From contig JALGQZ010000011.1 in NCBI GenBank assembly GCA_023105745.1, positions 49,028,698 to 49,092,697 of the forward strand: DNA of 64,000 nucleotides, written 5' to 3'. Of this stretch, positions 11,729-22,431 are shown piece after piece; positions within the stretch are counted from its first letter, which is position 1; each line of letters opens with the position of its first letter. Origin of the DNA: Austropuccinia psidii (lineage: Eukaryota; Basidiomycota; Pucciniomycetes; Pucciniales; Sphaerophragmiaceae). The notes under the pieces were generated by a model, which did no database searches, was not told the DNA's origin, and was given only the letters and a program-made list of their open reading frames with translations. Position numbers and translations under genes: made by a program.

Positions 11729-12847
11729 TTAGTGTACACCAACATGGGTAAAACCATAAGAATCTATGAATTCTAGTCCATAAGCACAGAGTATTCTGAT
11801 CATCTCCTCCAAGGTTTGTATCATTATTTCTGATAAACCATCAGTTTGAGGATGGTAAGCTGTTGAGAATGATAACTTTGTCCCAAACAAGTTACGGAGA
11901 TTTGTCCATAATGCTGAAGTGAATTTTGGGTCTCTGTCACTTATGCTATTTTGGAATAAGCCTGTGTGGCTAATGAATTTATTCCATATCATTATGGCTG
12001 TGTCCATAGCTGTGTCATCTTTGTGACATGGTAAGAGCATGGGAGTTTTGCTATACCTGTCAACTAACACTAGGCATGCATTATAGCTTCTGTCTCCTCC
12101 TGGAGGTAATGCTGTTACCCAATCCATATGAACTATTTCCCATGGGGATTTTGGTTCTTGGATTTGGATCATCATTCCAAATTTCTTTCCTGTGGCTCTG
12201 TTGGCTTTTCGACATCTGTCACAGGTTTGGCAGTATTCTGCAACATCTTTCTTCCAATTTGGCCACCAAGAGCAGGTTTTCACCCTTTCTGGTATTCTAT
12301 CTTCTGAGAGATGTCCAGCTGCAACACTATCATGAAACTCATGTAAAATAGCGTCTATGAGGGTTCTATCTGTTGAGGCCATAACACATGTGTGTTTTGT
12401 TCTATGGTAAAGGATTCCATCAAGGAGGTGGAATCTTCCTTCATCATATGCCTTTTTCCATGTTTCATCTAATTTTGATGAGAGTAATGGATCTTTGCTG
12501 TCTTTCATTAGAGGTTGGCTTAAGATATGGCAATTGTTGTCTATCTTATAGCTTTCTTTAACTTGGTTAATGAATTCTGTGCCAATTTCTGTAACACATA
12601 TTCCTTCTATATGGTGCTCTTCCTGTGGTACCCATGCTGGATTGTCAGGGGTATTTGCTAGAGCCCATCTGCTAAGACCATCTGCATTTTTATGAATATT
12701 ACCAGATTTATGAACAATAGTCATATTTCCTCTATATTCTTGGATAGCAATTTGCCATCTCAGCATATGTCTATTTGGAGTTTTCATATTTAATAGAGAT
12801 TTTACAGCATTACAGTCTGTAATCCCATCAAATACTGTTCCATCCAA
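11729..12847 (-). CDS. Gypsy-B RNase H end and integrase core
   Basis: The 372-residue ORF contains, in order, the end of RNase H ([12 protein letters not shown], then NADGLSRW); the integrase zinc-binding region HDSVAAGH...CQTCDRC; and the catalytic core with MDWVTALP (first Asp), SDRDPKF (second Asp) and [12 protein letters not shown] (Glu). All three D,D-E positions are present. It integrates element cDNA into the nucleus. The N-terminal RNase H piece and the C-terminal chromodomain piece are in other frames, so the polyprotein is broken. Confidence 0.9.
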   Translation of the reverse strand: MDGTVFDGITDCNAVKSLLNMKTPNRHMLRWQIAIQEYRGNMTIVHKSGNIHKNADGLSRWALANTPDNPAWVPQEEHHIEGICVTEIGTEFINQVKESYKIDNNCHILSQPLMKDSKDPLLSSKLDETWKKAYDEGRFHLLDGILYHRTKHTCVMASTDRTLIDAILHEFHDSVAAGHLSEDRIPERVKTCSWWPNWKKDVAEYCQTCDRCRKANRATGKKFGMMIQIQEPKSPWEIVHMDWVTALPPGGDRSYNACLVLVDRYSKTPMLLPCHKDDTAMDTAIMIWNKFISHTGLFQNSISDRDPKFTSALWTNLRNLFGTKLSFSTAYHPQTDGLSEIMIQTLEEMIRILCAYGLEFIDSYGFTHVGVH

Positions 12848-13194
12848 GTAATAATGTAATTTTTCTTAATCCCACACTAAGAAGAGGCATTCCATTTGGC
12901 TTGCTCCATATCTTGCCTCTGTTGGATTTATCTGTCTTGAAATGAAACAAATTGGTCCTTCCACTGGTTTATCATTGATGATTTGTGTCTGGTGTAGTGC
13001 AGCACCAAGTCCTTCTCCCCAAAAATCAATGTAAAGCTTAAAGGGTAGTTTCTAATTTGGCATTAGAAGAGATGGGGCATTTCTTAAGGAATTTTTCAAT
13101 TCTTCATATGCCTTGACTCTTTGTTCTGTCATTTCATAGACTGTTTGTTGGTCACACAGTTTATACAAGGATTTGGAAATTTTTGCAAAGTCTT
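12848..13194 (-). pseudogene. Gypsy-B RNase H, broken segment
   Basis: This segment lies between RT and the RNase H end. On the minus strand it reads in pieces related to the connection and RNase H region of Gypsy-C ([29 protein letters not shown], [21 protein letters not shown]) with interrupting stops. It is broken by point mutations and a shift. Confidence 0.65.
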
Positions 13195-14070
13195 TTATAT
13201 GTGTCTATAGTAACCATAAAATCCTAGGAATGATTGCATTTCTTTTTTGGTTTGATGCATTTGCTTAATTAGTACTGCTGCTACTTTATTCTTGTCTATG
13301 CCTAGACTAAGTCCAGATACAACATATCCTAGTGCGTTTAGTTCACTATATGCAAAATGACACTTTTTCAAGGAAATTTTCCTATTCACTTGCACTATTT
13401 TTTGTAGTCCCCTTTCTAGTCTTGTAAGGTGATTTTCCCAAGTTTCTGAGCAAAATATGATATCATCAATATAGATAATTAACCATCCTTCTGATAATTC
13501 TTCAGGAAATATTGTATTCATCATCCTTTGATAATGGGAAGGTGCATTCTTTATACCAAATGGCATTCTTGAGTATTCAAAAATCCCATAGTGGACTATT
13601 TTCCTTAGTAGTTTCTTGGCATTTTCAGTTATAACATTTTGATGAAAACCCTTTAAAGCATCCATGGCTGTAATGAAATTAGCTTGTGACAATTGTGTCA
13701 ATGTCTCATGGATTCTGGGTATTGGATATCTGTCTGGAATGGTATCAGTGTTCAGGGCTCTGAAGCCTCCTACCATTCTTGATTTTTTATTATGCCAAGT
13801 TATAATGACAGGTGTAGTGACCTCTACCTGTTCATTATGTCCTACTTTTCTTAATACTCCAAGGTCCATTAATTCTTTAATGTGTACCTCCAAGGCTTCT
13901 CTAGCCCTTGGACTAGCTGGGTAAGCAGGTCTCCTCAGTAAGGGTGGGTAAGGCTTTTCTAAATTAAGGATTATGTCCACCTCATGCCCAATTATGGAGC
14001 CTAGTGGCTCTTTGTCAGTCGCAAAGGCATTTTTGTACTTAAATAAGAGGTTAATCAATTTTTCTTTCAT
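13195..14070 (-). CDS. Gypsy-B reverse transcriptase
   Basis: The 291-residue ORF is nearly the whole RT domain. Motifs are [78 protein letters not shown], the active site [11 protein letters not shown] (YIDD), and the thumb region LGFYGYYRH. Its role is to copy element RNA into cDNA in cytoplasmic particles. The frame stops just after the thumb. RT palm catalytic aspartates are intact. Confidence 0.92.
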   Translation of the reverse strand: MKEKLINLLFKYKNAFATDKEPLGSIIGHEVDIILNLEKPYPPLLRRPAYPASPRAREALEVHIKELMDLGVLRKVGHNEQVEVTTPVIITWHNKKSRMVGGFRALNTDTIPDRYPIPRIHETLTQLSQANFITAMDALKGFHQNVITENAKKLLRKIVHYGIFEYSRMPFGIKNAPSHYQRMMNTIFPEELSEGWLIIYIDDIIFCSETWENHLTRLERGLQKIVQVNRKISLKKCHFAYSELNALGYVVSGLSLGIDKNKVAAVLIKQMHQTKKEMQSFLGFYGYYRHI

Positions 14071-14078
14071 TTTTTCTG

Positions 14079-14615
14079 TTAATTCTTGATTGAATTCTGC
14101 CTCTTTGAGTTGTTCAGATATGAAAAGTTCCTTTTTGGATTTTTCTCTTCATTCTTAATAGCTGTAATTTGTTTTTTGTTATTTAAGGAGCCAAACTTTT
14201 GTCCTTTGTCATCTCCTATGGTAAAATATCTATCTTTTTGGTTAGAGATATCTATACCATAAATTGACAAGTAGTCATTTCCAAGTATGAAGTGATTACT
14301 AGTACAGTTGTACATTACTAAAAACTATACTTTAATTCTGACACATTGTGAGGGGTGAGGAAAAATGAGTGTTAAATCAATTATTCCAAGGGGCTTCATG
14401 CTCTCACATGCACTACTAAATTTGACACCTTGTATTGGCATAAGTTTTTCTTGCCAATCTGGAACAATGGTACTTAAATAGCTTTTACCAACACAGGTAC
14501 AATATGATCCCGTATCCAAGTTCACTTTTACTTCTTGGTTATCAACCATAAAAATACTTATACTTGATTTTCCAGATGTATATCCCATTCCTTTTGCAGG
14601 TTTGGTTCTATGCAT
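14079..14615 (-). pseudogene. Gypsy-B aspartic protease region
   Basis: Two ORFs cover the protease. 14325-14615 carries VKVNLDTGSYCTCVG, where DTG is the retroviral-type aspartic protease triad. 14079-14315 carries ILGNDYLSIYGIDI, matching the downstream protease flap and C-terminal region (LGNDYL). A stop and frameshift at about 14315-14325 split it. The product would cleave Gag-Pol. Confidence 0.8.
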
Positions 14616-15135
14616 TTGTCAGGTTTGTGTCAGTTATTCCAACTTGTGCTAAGTTTGAGCTAACATCTAGTACTTCATAAATTATATCAATATTATTAAT
14701 TTGTGCATTAATTATAGTAATTGCATCACTTTCAGAACTTTCTGACTCTTCTGTTTCTTTTCCAGAGTCAGATTCCTCCTCTTTGTCATTGTGGTTTTCT
14801 GTTTCCACAATTTCATTAATTTTTGCCTTTTTGAGGCAGTTATTGGCTAAGTGTCCAATACCTCCACATTTATAGAATTTTCTTTGCTCATTATTGTTGA
14901 AAATATTGCGCTTGAAAGCTTCTTTTGATTTATCTTTTTTGATAAATGGCTTATTTGGACTTTTAATTTCCAATTTCTTCCAATTTCTGCCAATTTTTGT
15001 TCTTGTCACTATGTCCTCTAGTGCATTGATATACTCTTCTGTGGAGCATGGTTCTATACACCTGCTTCTTAGGGCATGTTCTAGCTCTCCTCCACATTTC
15101 TTAAGTATTTTAATGTGCACCATCTTTTGTGACAT
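14608..15135 (-). CDS. Gypsy-B Gag C-terminus with altered zinc knuckle
   Basis: The 175-residue ORF holds the end of the Gag capsid region (MVHIKILKKCGGELEHAL, RCIEPCSTEEYINALED), then RKFYKCGGIGHLANNC and an acidic Glu/Ser tail. The knuckle fits CX2CX4HX4C except that the first Cys is Phe. Nucleic-acid packaging would be impaired if this copy were translated. The end overlaps the protease ORF by a few codons in another frame. Confidence 0.85.
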   Translation of the reverse strand: MSQKMVHIKILKKCGGELEHALRSRCIEPCSTEEYINALEDIVTRTKIGRNWKKLEIKSPNKPFIKKDKSKEAFKRNIFNNNEQRKFYKCGGIGHLANNCLKKAKINEIVETENHNDKEEESDSGKETEESESSESDAITIINAQINNIDIIYEVLDVSSNLAQVGITDTNLTNA

Positions 15136-15246
15136 TTCTGGGTATAGTGCATTTAGTCTTTCAACTTGTTTTAAGAACTAAGTTAATGGTTTGTCCTTGT
15201 CTGAGTCAAAGAAAGAATTTTCAAATGAATTCTCTATCTTGTACCT

Positions 15247-15504
15247 CTAGGCATCATTAGCCCACTTGGTGATTATTTCGTGTTTCCACCAAGACCAGGT
15301 TTTTTTTCCATTTGTTTGTCTTATGCCATAACACCATCTTTTTGCAGATTTTCCAAACAATGAATGTAAAATCGCAGTAATTAATTCATCTTGTATGGCA
15401 TAATCTTCTTTTAGCATGTCAATTGTTTTGCTAAATGACATGTGGTAATATTCACCTTCTCCTGCGAAGGTTGGCCATTCTTTCAATTGAGGTGCTTCCT
15501 TCAT
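15247..15504 (-). CDS. Gypsy-B Gag core (capsid) fragment
   Basis: The 85-residue fragment contains WPTFAGEGEYYHMSF, IQDELITAILHSLF and TWSWWKHEIITKW, a Retrotrans_gag-like core also present in Gypsy-C (WPKFPGTGEYDHMEL...NW). It is followed by a broken stretch (15136-15246) linking to the knuckle ORF. It forms the particle shell. Confidence 0.8.
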   Translation of the reverse strand: MKEAPQLKEWPTFAGEGEYYHMSFSKTIDMLKEDYAIQDELITAILHSLFGKSAKRWCYGIRQTNGKKTWSWWKHEIITKWANDA

Positions 15505-16130
15505 TAAGACTTGGTTATTTTCTTGGTGACTTAAATCTGTTATGAATGGATTTGTTAATTCCTATCTTGGTTTAACAGGACTTCTTATGTGAGAAAATGG
15601 GGTTGATAACTTTGGCATATTTGAGTTAGCTTCATTAATTTTATCCATTTTCTCAGTGATAAGCCTTGTTTCACTTTGAATGTCATCTTTCAGATGCATT
15701 CTTGCTTCATCACTTTTCTTCACATGGTCCAAAAGTCATTTTTGGTGTGATGAAGTCTTTTCTTCAAATATTTCTACAGAAATACTTAGTTTGTTTAATT
15801 TTTCTGTGAGATTGTCAATACTCATGTCATAATTCTTTGTCAAAGGTTTATCTTTGATATTTTTTATGTATTTAAACAATTCTTGTTGTCCTTGTATCAA
15901 TTTTTGAGTGTTGTAAATTAAAATCTTTGGTTTATTATTTCCAAAAATAAATTTAATGTTGTCAATTTCTTATTTATCTTGTACAACAATATTTATAAAG
16001 GAGATAGGTTGTTGTTTATTTCTTATAATGCTAATAAACTGTTTTTAATTTCTTTTAGAGGGAATATACTATTTTTGATTTCTGTTAAAGTATTTACAAC
16101 ATCTTTGGACAAGGTTGTTTCCTTGGGAAA
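15505..16130 (-). pseudogene. Gypsy-B Gag middle region, degraded
   Basis: This stretch separates the WNP-motif ORF from the Gag core. The minus strand carries a coiled-coil-like sequence in pieces, for example repeated EIKNS and EINNN stretches, with many stops. It corresponds to the helical region that is open in Gypsy-A (1-480). No clean ORF remains. Confidence 0.55.
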
Positions 16131-16538
16131 TCAGGTTGTCTTATTATTTGTTCTTCCTTGTCCTTGAATTCCATCAAGGTTCTGGCCATGTTGAAAACAT
16201 TGTCCATGGCATCCTTTTGTATTTTTTGGAATCCTGTAGCTTGGGGAATATGATTTTCTCCAATTATTTTTCTTGTTCTTCTTCCCTTCTTGGGGAAGTG
16301 GCTTGGCTTGGGGTTTGCTGGTAGAAGCTACTGGGGCTTCTTCCTTGGTTGCCTCCTTCTTTTTGGCATGGTACTCCTTGATCTTTTTGATTTGAGGTTT
16401 GAATGATAGTGGATTCCATCCATTGGAGTATATCACCATTTCCTCCTCTTTGGGGAGCTTTTTAAGGATTTGCAAGGAGTTCATCACTCCTTGGTGTATT
16501 TGAGGCAATATGTCCCAGTTCTTCTCTTTGTACACCAT
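16131..16538 (-). CDS. Gypsy-B WNP-motif ORF (N-terminal Gag region)
   Basis: The 135-residue ORF starts MVYKEKNWDILPQIHQGVMN and carries SNGWNPLSFKPQIKKIKEY, followed by a Lys/Pro/Gln-rich tail. The WNP-FK-IK core aligns with Gypsy-A 1-900 (CWTPMSFKGQ) and with one frame of Gypsy-C (KGWNPTRHFRLLEV). It has no named domain that I know. It lies in the frame +1 to the ORF at 16606-16809, the same relation as in Gypsy-A and Gypsy-C. Confidence 0.75.
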   Translation of the reverse strand: MVYKEKNWDILPQIHQGVMNSLQILKKLPKEEEMVIYSNGWNPLSFKPQIKKIKEYHAKKKEATKEEAPVASTSKPQAKPLPQEGKKNKKNNWRKSYSPSYRIPKNTKGCHGQCFQHGQNLDGIQGQGRTNNKTT

Positions 16539-16605
16539 GTAGTACTGTTTTTACTGGCTCATGTAAATGTCTATTTGAGCCCTCTGAATGTGATTTGTAC
16601 CTGTT

Positions 16606-16809
16606 TCAGTTACTCATGTTTAGTTCCAAGTGTGGTTCAGATATCATGGGCATTTCTGGAACTTGCCTTTGGGATGAGGCACTTCCTTGTGTGGATTCTG
16701 TTCCACTGGGAATATTGCCCTTCTTTTTCCCTTTTGAGGAATCAACTCTACCTCTGAGTCCAGCTTCATCTGATTGGATGGAGTATTGGGAGCCTCTTCT
16801 GGCAGTCAT
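16606..16809 (-). CDS. Gypsy-B leader ORF (MTARRGSQYSIQS)
   Basis: The 67-residue ORF shares its start with Gypsy-A 1231 (MTPTRSGSNYSIQS). It ends at a stop before the WNP ORF, which is in another frame. A possible 3' splice site (TTATTTCTTATTTCTTAAAG) lies immediately upstream of its ATG, so it may begin an exon. Function unknown. Confidence 0.6.
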   Translation of the reverse strand: MTARRGSQYSIQSDEAGLRGRVDSSKGKKKGNIPSGTESTQGSASSQRQVPEMPMISEPHLELNMSN

Positions 16810-16855
16810 GCTTTAAGAAATAAGAAATAAGAGGATTTAAGAACAGGAATTCTCC

Positions 16856-17047
16856 TTATGGCAATTTATGAATGAGGTACTCACCTTCAGAGTCCTGAAT
16901 AGTGGGTCCTGGAAAGTCTAATTTCTTAGCTTTCCTTTTCTTAGTGATTATTGGTGTTGGAGAACTTGGACAAGTTTCTTTCACCAATCTTTCAACAGTG
17001 GCTTGGTTGCCCTCTGATGGATTGTCTTCAAACACTAAAAAAGACAA
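16856..17047 (-). CDS. Gypsy-B first leader ORF (possible exon 1)
   Basis: The 63-residue ORF begins MSFLVFEDNPSEG and reaches IQDSEGEY. The codons for SEGEY contain GAAGGTGAGTAC, a good fungal 5' splice donor (GTGAGT). Gypsy-C has a short ORF at the same place ending in ACAAGGTAAGC. A spliced leader is possible. Simple joining to the AG at about 16813 gives a stop, so the exact acceptor is unclear. Confidence 0.4.
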   Translation of the reverse strand: MSFLVFEDNPSEGNQATVERLVKETCPSSPTPIITKKRKAKKLDFPGPTIQDSEGEYLIHKLP

Positions 17048-17501
17048 ATAAATATAAGTATTTTATATAAGAAGTGTCATTTTTGGTAAGATATGGCAAT
17101 TTTCCACATAAAAATTGCTTTTATATCTTAAAAAAATGAAAATAAATAAAGAAATGAAATTAAAATGAATAAAAATAACTTTTTTTATTGGTTTTTATTA
17201 TTTTTTTAGTATTGTTTATGTTTTTATTTTTAAAGAAAGAAATAAAAAATGAATATGATTCTTTTTATAAAATTAGTTTATAATATAAACTTATTTTTAA
17301 TTTATAAAATATCTTTTTTAATTACTAGAGTCACCCAAAGAAAGTTCTTGCAAGTCTAAGGATGTGAAAAACCATGTGTAAGACAGTATAATTGCTTCCC
17401 AAATGCCTCAATAGTATTTAAAATTATTATATAATTTTATGATTATAATTGGATAAGCCCAATTAGAATCTTTTTTTAAAGGTCTTTTAGAGTAAATATC
17501 A

Positions 17502-17515
17502 CAGCCAGGCCCCCA
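17502..17515 (-). other. Gypsy-B primer-binding site
   Basis: The minus strand reads TGGGGGCCTGGCTG, two bases after the LTR end. It would pair with a tRNA 3' end reading GCCAGGCCCCCA. Confidence 0.8.
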
Positions 17516-17517
17516 AA

Positions 17518-19481
17518 TGTAAGGTTTGACTATGAAACAATAAGTAAAAAATAACTAATATTTTACTTATTGTACTATGAATGTCCTTATAAATAAAATG
17601 AATAATATAAAAATAATTATAATAATAAAGAATTATGACATTTATGGCGTAAAAATAATTATATTATTGAATAAATATAATAATATAATAAATAAATATA
17701 TTAATATAAGATAATTAATATATTTAAAAGCACTTTATTATTGTTACCAGCAAATAATAAAGGCGTAAAGAATTGGTTTTTATTAATAAAAAACAATTAA
17801 TAACAATAATATTACTAATATTAAAGTTATGAATTAATATAAATACTATTTATATTAATTATAGAATTATTTAAAGTAATGATAGAGAGAAAATTATTAT
17901 AATAAGAAGAAATAACCTACTTTTAATACTTAATATAATAATTTTGAATACTTTTACGCCAAAAAATGTAAGTACAACTTTTTTAAATTGTATTTACAAT
18001 AAAGTTCAAGAGAAATTACAAATATTCTTAATTTTACATGGAATTGAGGTTTTTAAGAGAATTTTAAACAAAACAGTTAAATAAATATAATAATAACGTC
18101 AAAAGATGATTATTATAATACAATTATCTTTGGTACCTAATAATATAATAGTTTTATATATAAAGAATAAAGAAATTACCTTTTGATTTAAATATTTTAG
18201 TGTTTTGTAAGCGTCTGAGGGGAAAACAGAGTAAAAAGAGCTCTATTTATAGTAAATACCTCCCTCCTAGAGTCCAGCAGGATTCTAGTAGACGTGTACC
18301 AATCATTTCTACTAGAATTGATCAATATTTTAAGGTTTGGTGATGATTACATCATGATCAAACCATCTTACCTCATAATTACGCCATTATTTAGAGTTAT
18401 CACTATAACTCTAAGTTTGATGACATCATAGGCTTGGCAGAAGCCTAAACTTCGTGAATTTTATTAGTATTAATAATAATCTAATAGTATTAACCAGTTT
18501 TATCACTTATATGTCTGTTAAACTTACAATAAGATTACAGTGAGTTATCTTAAATGATCAAATTTAAGCTTAAACTTTGATCATTAATAACTTTTAATTT
18601 ATACATGCTGAAGCTGTTCTGAGTGTAGATTCTGATAGCTTGGAATGTCCTTATTACACTGCGAAGAGAATTTCATTACATTCTCAAAACTCTATTTTTG
18701 ATGATTTTTCTTGTAGCTCATCTTTTCTGTTGAAATCTAATATTTTAAACTTCAAACCATGATTTCAAGAGGTTATACCTTGAATATTGTAATGAAAAAT
18801 ACATCATTCTTCAGGAGTGAACTAGTAGAGTCTGACTGTCTACTTTTTCAAGTTTGGACCACTTTCACAACAAAGTGGTCAACAGCTCTATTGATTTTAA
18901 TTAATAATCCATTACAGGTTTTAACCTTTTTTATAGCTTATGAAATAAAGTTCATTTCTGTGTTCCTAAAGTAATTACATGGAGACTTTATTTTTGGTTT
19001 ATTGCTCTATCATGTATATTTCAAAAGATATTAGCTAAAATCCTTGAATATATGCATTGACCAAAAAAGTGCATATATTCAGCTTAACTCCTTAAGTATT
19101 GACTTTGGAGATTAGCTTCTTGATTGTTTTATGTGTAGAACTTTATGGGGAATCTAATGGTGCAATTTATTTTACATGCTGTTTCATTGGTATTTGAAAT
19201 AATTAAGGATTCATGTTTTTGATAAGGTGTTATTACTTATAGCTCATTAAATATTGACTTTACAGATATGCCATAGAAATTTAATATGTGTATTTTACCA
19301 TGAGGAATCCAATGGTGTATTCTATTTTAAATTTTTTTTTCATTGGCTTTCAAGTTAAACCAAGTTTTATGCCTGTTTATGGCAGTTTTGTAGTCTTTAA
19401 GGTATTTAATTTTAAGGTATAATTATTTTAAATATTTCTTGTGACCTTTTTGGGTATGTGGTCATATCTCAAAGGTTAACA
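17518..19481 (-). repeat. Gypsy-B 5' LTR (LTR-B copy 2)
   Basis: A 1964-bp LTR, TGTAAGG...GGTTAACA, is near-identical along its length to 8951-10912 with scattered substitutions. The U5-side hairpin is at 17539-17571 and a second weaker one (CTTTATTA/TAATAAAG) at 17733-17762. The short ORF at 18759-18974 has no recognisable product. Confidence 0.9.
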
Positions 19482-19486
19482 TCTAA

Positions 19487-19820
19487 AGTTGGATCAAAGT
19501 CTAATCTTAAAGCCTAAATAAGGTTGAAAATCCTCCAATACAGGATCAAAACCTTAATTGAAAACTTGCAGATTCAAAACGCTGGGTACCCCAGCTGTGT
19601 TTGGTCTTTTTCCTTTGTCTCAACCTGCTGAAATGTTTTTGCCATTTTATTCATTTAAAGCCATAATATGGCCTTAAGCCCTTTTAAATTGAGCTCACGC
19701 AGGATTTACATTATGTATGGCAAATCCCTAGCCAATTCGGCGAATATACACAACACTTCAATTTTAACTAAAATGTTGGTAGGCTTGCATAAAACTTATG
19801 CAACTTGTAGTTTAAGCTTA
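19487..19820 (-). repeat. LTR-A copy 3, second segment
   Basis: Homology to LTR-A copy 1 (about 3445-3790) resumes right after the Gypsy-B target duplication. It stops at about 19820, where the Copia-D LTR begins. The last ~300 bp of LTR-A are missing, and are not found beyond Copia-D either. Confidence 0.75.
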
Positions 19821-20059
19821 ATAAAGGTGAGGAGAAGATTTTAAGTACAAGGAAATAATCATCTCATCGGGGACAAGAGTGGTTGCAAAGCTGTGGTACA
19901 TAGTCATGAGAAGAACACCCAAAGGATTGACAAGGTGTTATTCCAACAGGATAGTGGTAGAAAAGTAATAACTGATAGATAATATTATATTTAAAAGAGG
20001 TTTTTAATGAGGTATCTGTTAAATTAAAGGGATATTCCTATCTTATTTGATTTCTAAAA
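19820..20059 (-). repeat. Copia-D 3' LTR
   Basis: About 235 bp aligned to 41060-41301 from AATAAAGGTGAGGAGA to TTGATTTCTAA. A polypurine tract (GTATGGTGGAG on the minus strand, 20060-20071) abuts it. Confidence 0.8.
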
Positions 20060-20071
20060 CTCCACCATACT

Positions 20072-22431
20072 TGTCAATTTTGGATTCGAAAGTATTAGTT
20101 TCAATTGGGGTAAGAATTTTGCTTAGGGAAAGTTTTTAGTCAGCATATCTGCCAACATTTTTGATGTTCGTAGTTATTTCAGGGTTAATATTTCTTTCTC
20201 AAGTGCATATTTGATGAAGTGAAGTCTAAAATCAAGCTGTCTGGTCTTGTGTTGGTATACTGGATTTGATGATATCTCACTGGTGCTTAAATTTTCTAAG
20301 TGAAGAGTACAGCTGGCTTCTATACTAGTGATCTCTAGGAGTAGCTTTTTTGTGCAATCCAGATCTTGAAAAAATTAATTAAATGGATTTTCTTAGGATT
20401 TGGATCATTAAAGTGATGCACCTTTTTTTTCCTGGCTCACCATCCTAGAAAACCAAAAATGTGAAGAGAGATCTAGAAAAATATTATTTTTGATCCTCCT
20501 CCCCAGTCAGAGTCAGAGAAACCAAGCATTTGATTTTGATTGCGATCAAGAAGGGTTTTACATAATATTACAAAATATACTTTTCTAGATGGAAGATAGC
20601 AGAGAAATAAGTTTTTGATGGTGATTCAAGGAGTTGAGACAGGAAGGAAACTGCAAAAGATAGATGAGGTCTAGTGAACTGGACTAGATATTGGATTGAC
20701 CCAACTGCTCTTCTGTAATTAAAAAGTGGAGAAAAGGATGGTTCTTTGCTGGTCATTTGGAGTAATTTATAATTAATGGGAAGAGGAGCTGAAGGTGGTT
20801 TAAATTTTCTACTTTAAGCCCCATAAGAATAGAGTTGATGTATTCATCGTGGATTAGAGAGATGGATTCATTTTTTTGGTTGATTTGGATTCCTAAGGCA
20901 TATCTTACCAGTCCCAAGTGGCCCATTTCAAAACAATCTTTAATTTTAGTTTGAAATATGAGTCCTAGGTTCCTCCAAGGATGAGATTTTCAACATGAAA
21001 AAACCACATAGGGTTTTCTTTCAACTTTGAGTATTAAAGGAAGGGGTCAGTGTAACTGCATATTAGTCCTATTTTGATAAGGGTATTGATGAGGACTTTT
21101 TTCCAGAACAAGGGGCTTTGTTTTGGACCATAAAGAGCTTGCTTTAAGACAAATAATTTGGTATTTGAGAAGGCTGAGTATCCTTCAGGACAATGGATGT
21201 GAAGAGCAAAGTCAGGTTTGCTATTAAGGAATGCACATGAAACATTGATTTTCTCAATGGAAAACTTATTGATATGAAACAAGGTTAGTAAGAGGCATAG
21301 TGAGGAAAGAAAACCAGTTGGTTAAGATACTTCAGTATGGTAAATTCCTGCTGGATGATGAAAGTCTCTGACACACAATCTTGCTTTCAATCTTGCAAGT
21401 TCACCATTTTTGTCAGTTTTCTTTTTAAATACCCAGGTAGTTCTGAGTGGTCAAAGATTGGTTTCAGGGGAAACTGGTGACCAATCTTGGTGTCTGTTTA
21501 TATTTACTGATTCAGAATTCATGGTTTGAAACCATTCTTGATGATCTTTCCAAGTGATAGCTTGTCAATAGGTTTTGGGATGCAGTGAAAGATGATTAGC
21601 AAGGTTAACATTATTTTTGGGTTGTCTAAGATGTTCTAACAGGCTTCTGGAGTTTCCAATATTTACCAAAATTTCATTTTGGGTTTGTTTTTATCCTTCA
21701 GGTATCTAAGTGTACCCCTTCTATTGAGGTAGGGGTGCTAAAGGGGTAATAATATCTACTTGAGCCAGTTCTTGAGTTTAATAATCTATTTCAGGTGGAT
21801 TAGGTGTTGGTATATTGAGGGAGACTTGCCTTGGACCAGAATATGTTTGGAAGGGATGGAATAACCTTAATTTTGGACCAAAATAAAGGCAGTATCATTA
21901 GTTGGAGGTTTATTAGACACAATCAAAGGAAGATAGGAAGAAGTAAGCTTAGCATGATGGATTAATTTGAGGTCACCTTTCCCTAAGTTAAATATCCTGA
22001 AAGCTTGATGTGTCTTTACATATCCTAAAAGATGCCCTGGCTTCCCAATTCATCAATCTTTACATTTGATTTTTTTTGGAAAAATTGTCAAAAAACAAAC
22101 TGTTGAACTAATTTCAGAGATGGTCTTCTGTTATTCCATTTTGTGTAAGGCTGTTAAAAGTTGATAGATTTAGCCAGGGTATCAATTTTTAGAAAGATTT
22201 CAGTGTTGGAAGATTCTGCCCAGAATGACGGCAATATGCCATAATATTTGAGGAGGAATTTGGTTTTATTAATTGTTTTACAATTACCTCATTTGGAAAA
22301 AGTATTTGATTATGGGGTGCATGGAGCTGTTGTGAGGTGAGAGATACCTTTATTTTAAAAGAATTTCTCTAAGCTTCTATTGAAAAATTCAGTCCCATTT
22401 TCTGATACAATGTTGGAAACCTTGAAGTTTT
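20072..22431 (-). pseudogene. Copia-D pol: RNase H, RT and 3' half of integrase
   Basis: The minus-strand coding relic has many stops. RNase H lies at 20130-20550. The RT connection at 20568-20756 reads YRRAVGSIQYLVQFTRP. RT at 21034-21282 reads VSCAFLNSKPDF, LHIHCPEGYS and LKQALYGPKQSPLFW. The region 21700-22431 is integrase, ending at the insertion with SENGTEFFN (second catalytic Asp region altered to Glu-Asn-Gly). The YVDD box lies in a damaged part near 20900-21000. Not functional. Confidence 0.8.

Larger units (their letters stand above)
8951..19481 (-). mobile_element. Gypsy-B, complete chromodomain Ty3/Gypsy retrotransposon
   Basis: This is a 10.5-kb minus-strand element inside LTR-A copy 3. 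Order in element direction: 5' LTR 17518-19481, PBS, leader, gag, protease, RT, RNase H, integrase with chromodomain, polypurine tract, 3' LTR 8951-10912. The target duplication is TTTAA (8946-8950) versus TCTAA (19482-19486). The flanking LTR-A sequence aligns across the site when one copy is removed. Coding parts carry frameshifts and stops, so the element is not autonomous now. Confidence 0.9.

Noticed and set aside
8951..19481. Regular spacing of LTR copies as a CRISPR-like or satellite array
   Set aside because: Copies are kilobase LTRs with target duplications; no short repeat-spacer structure.
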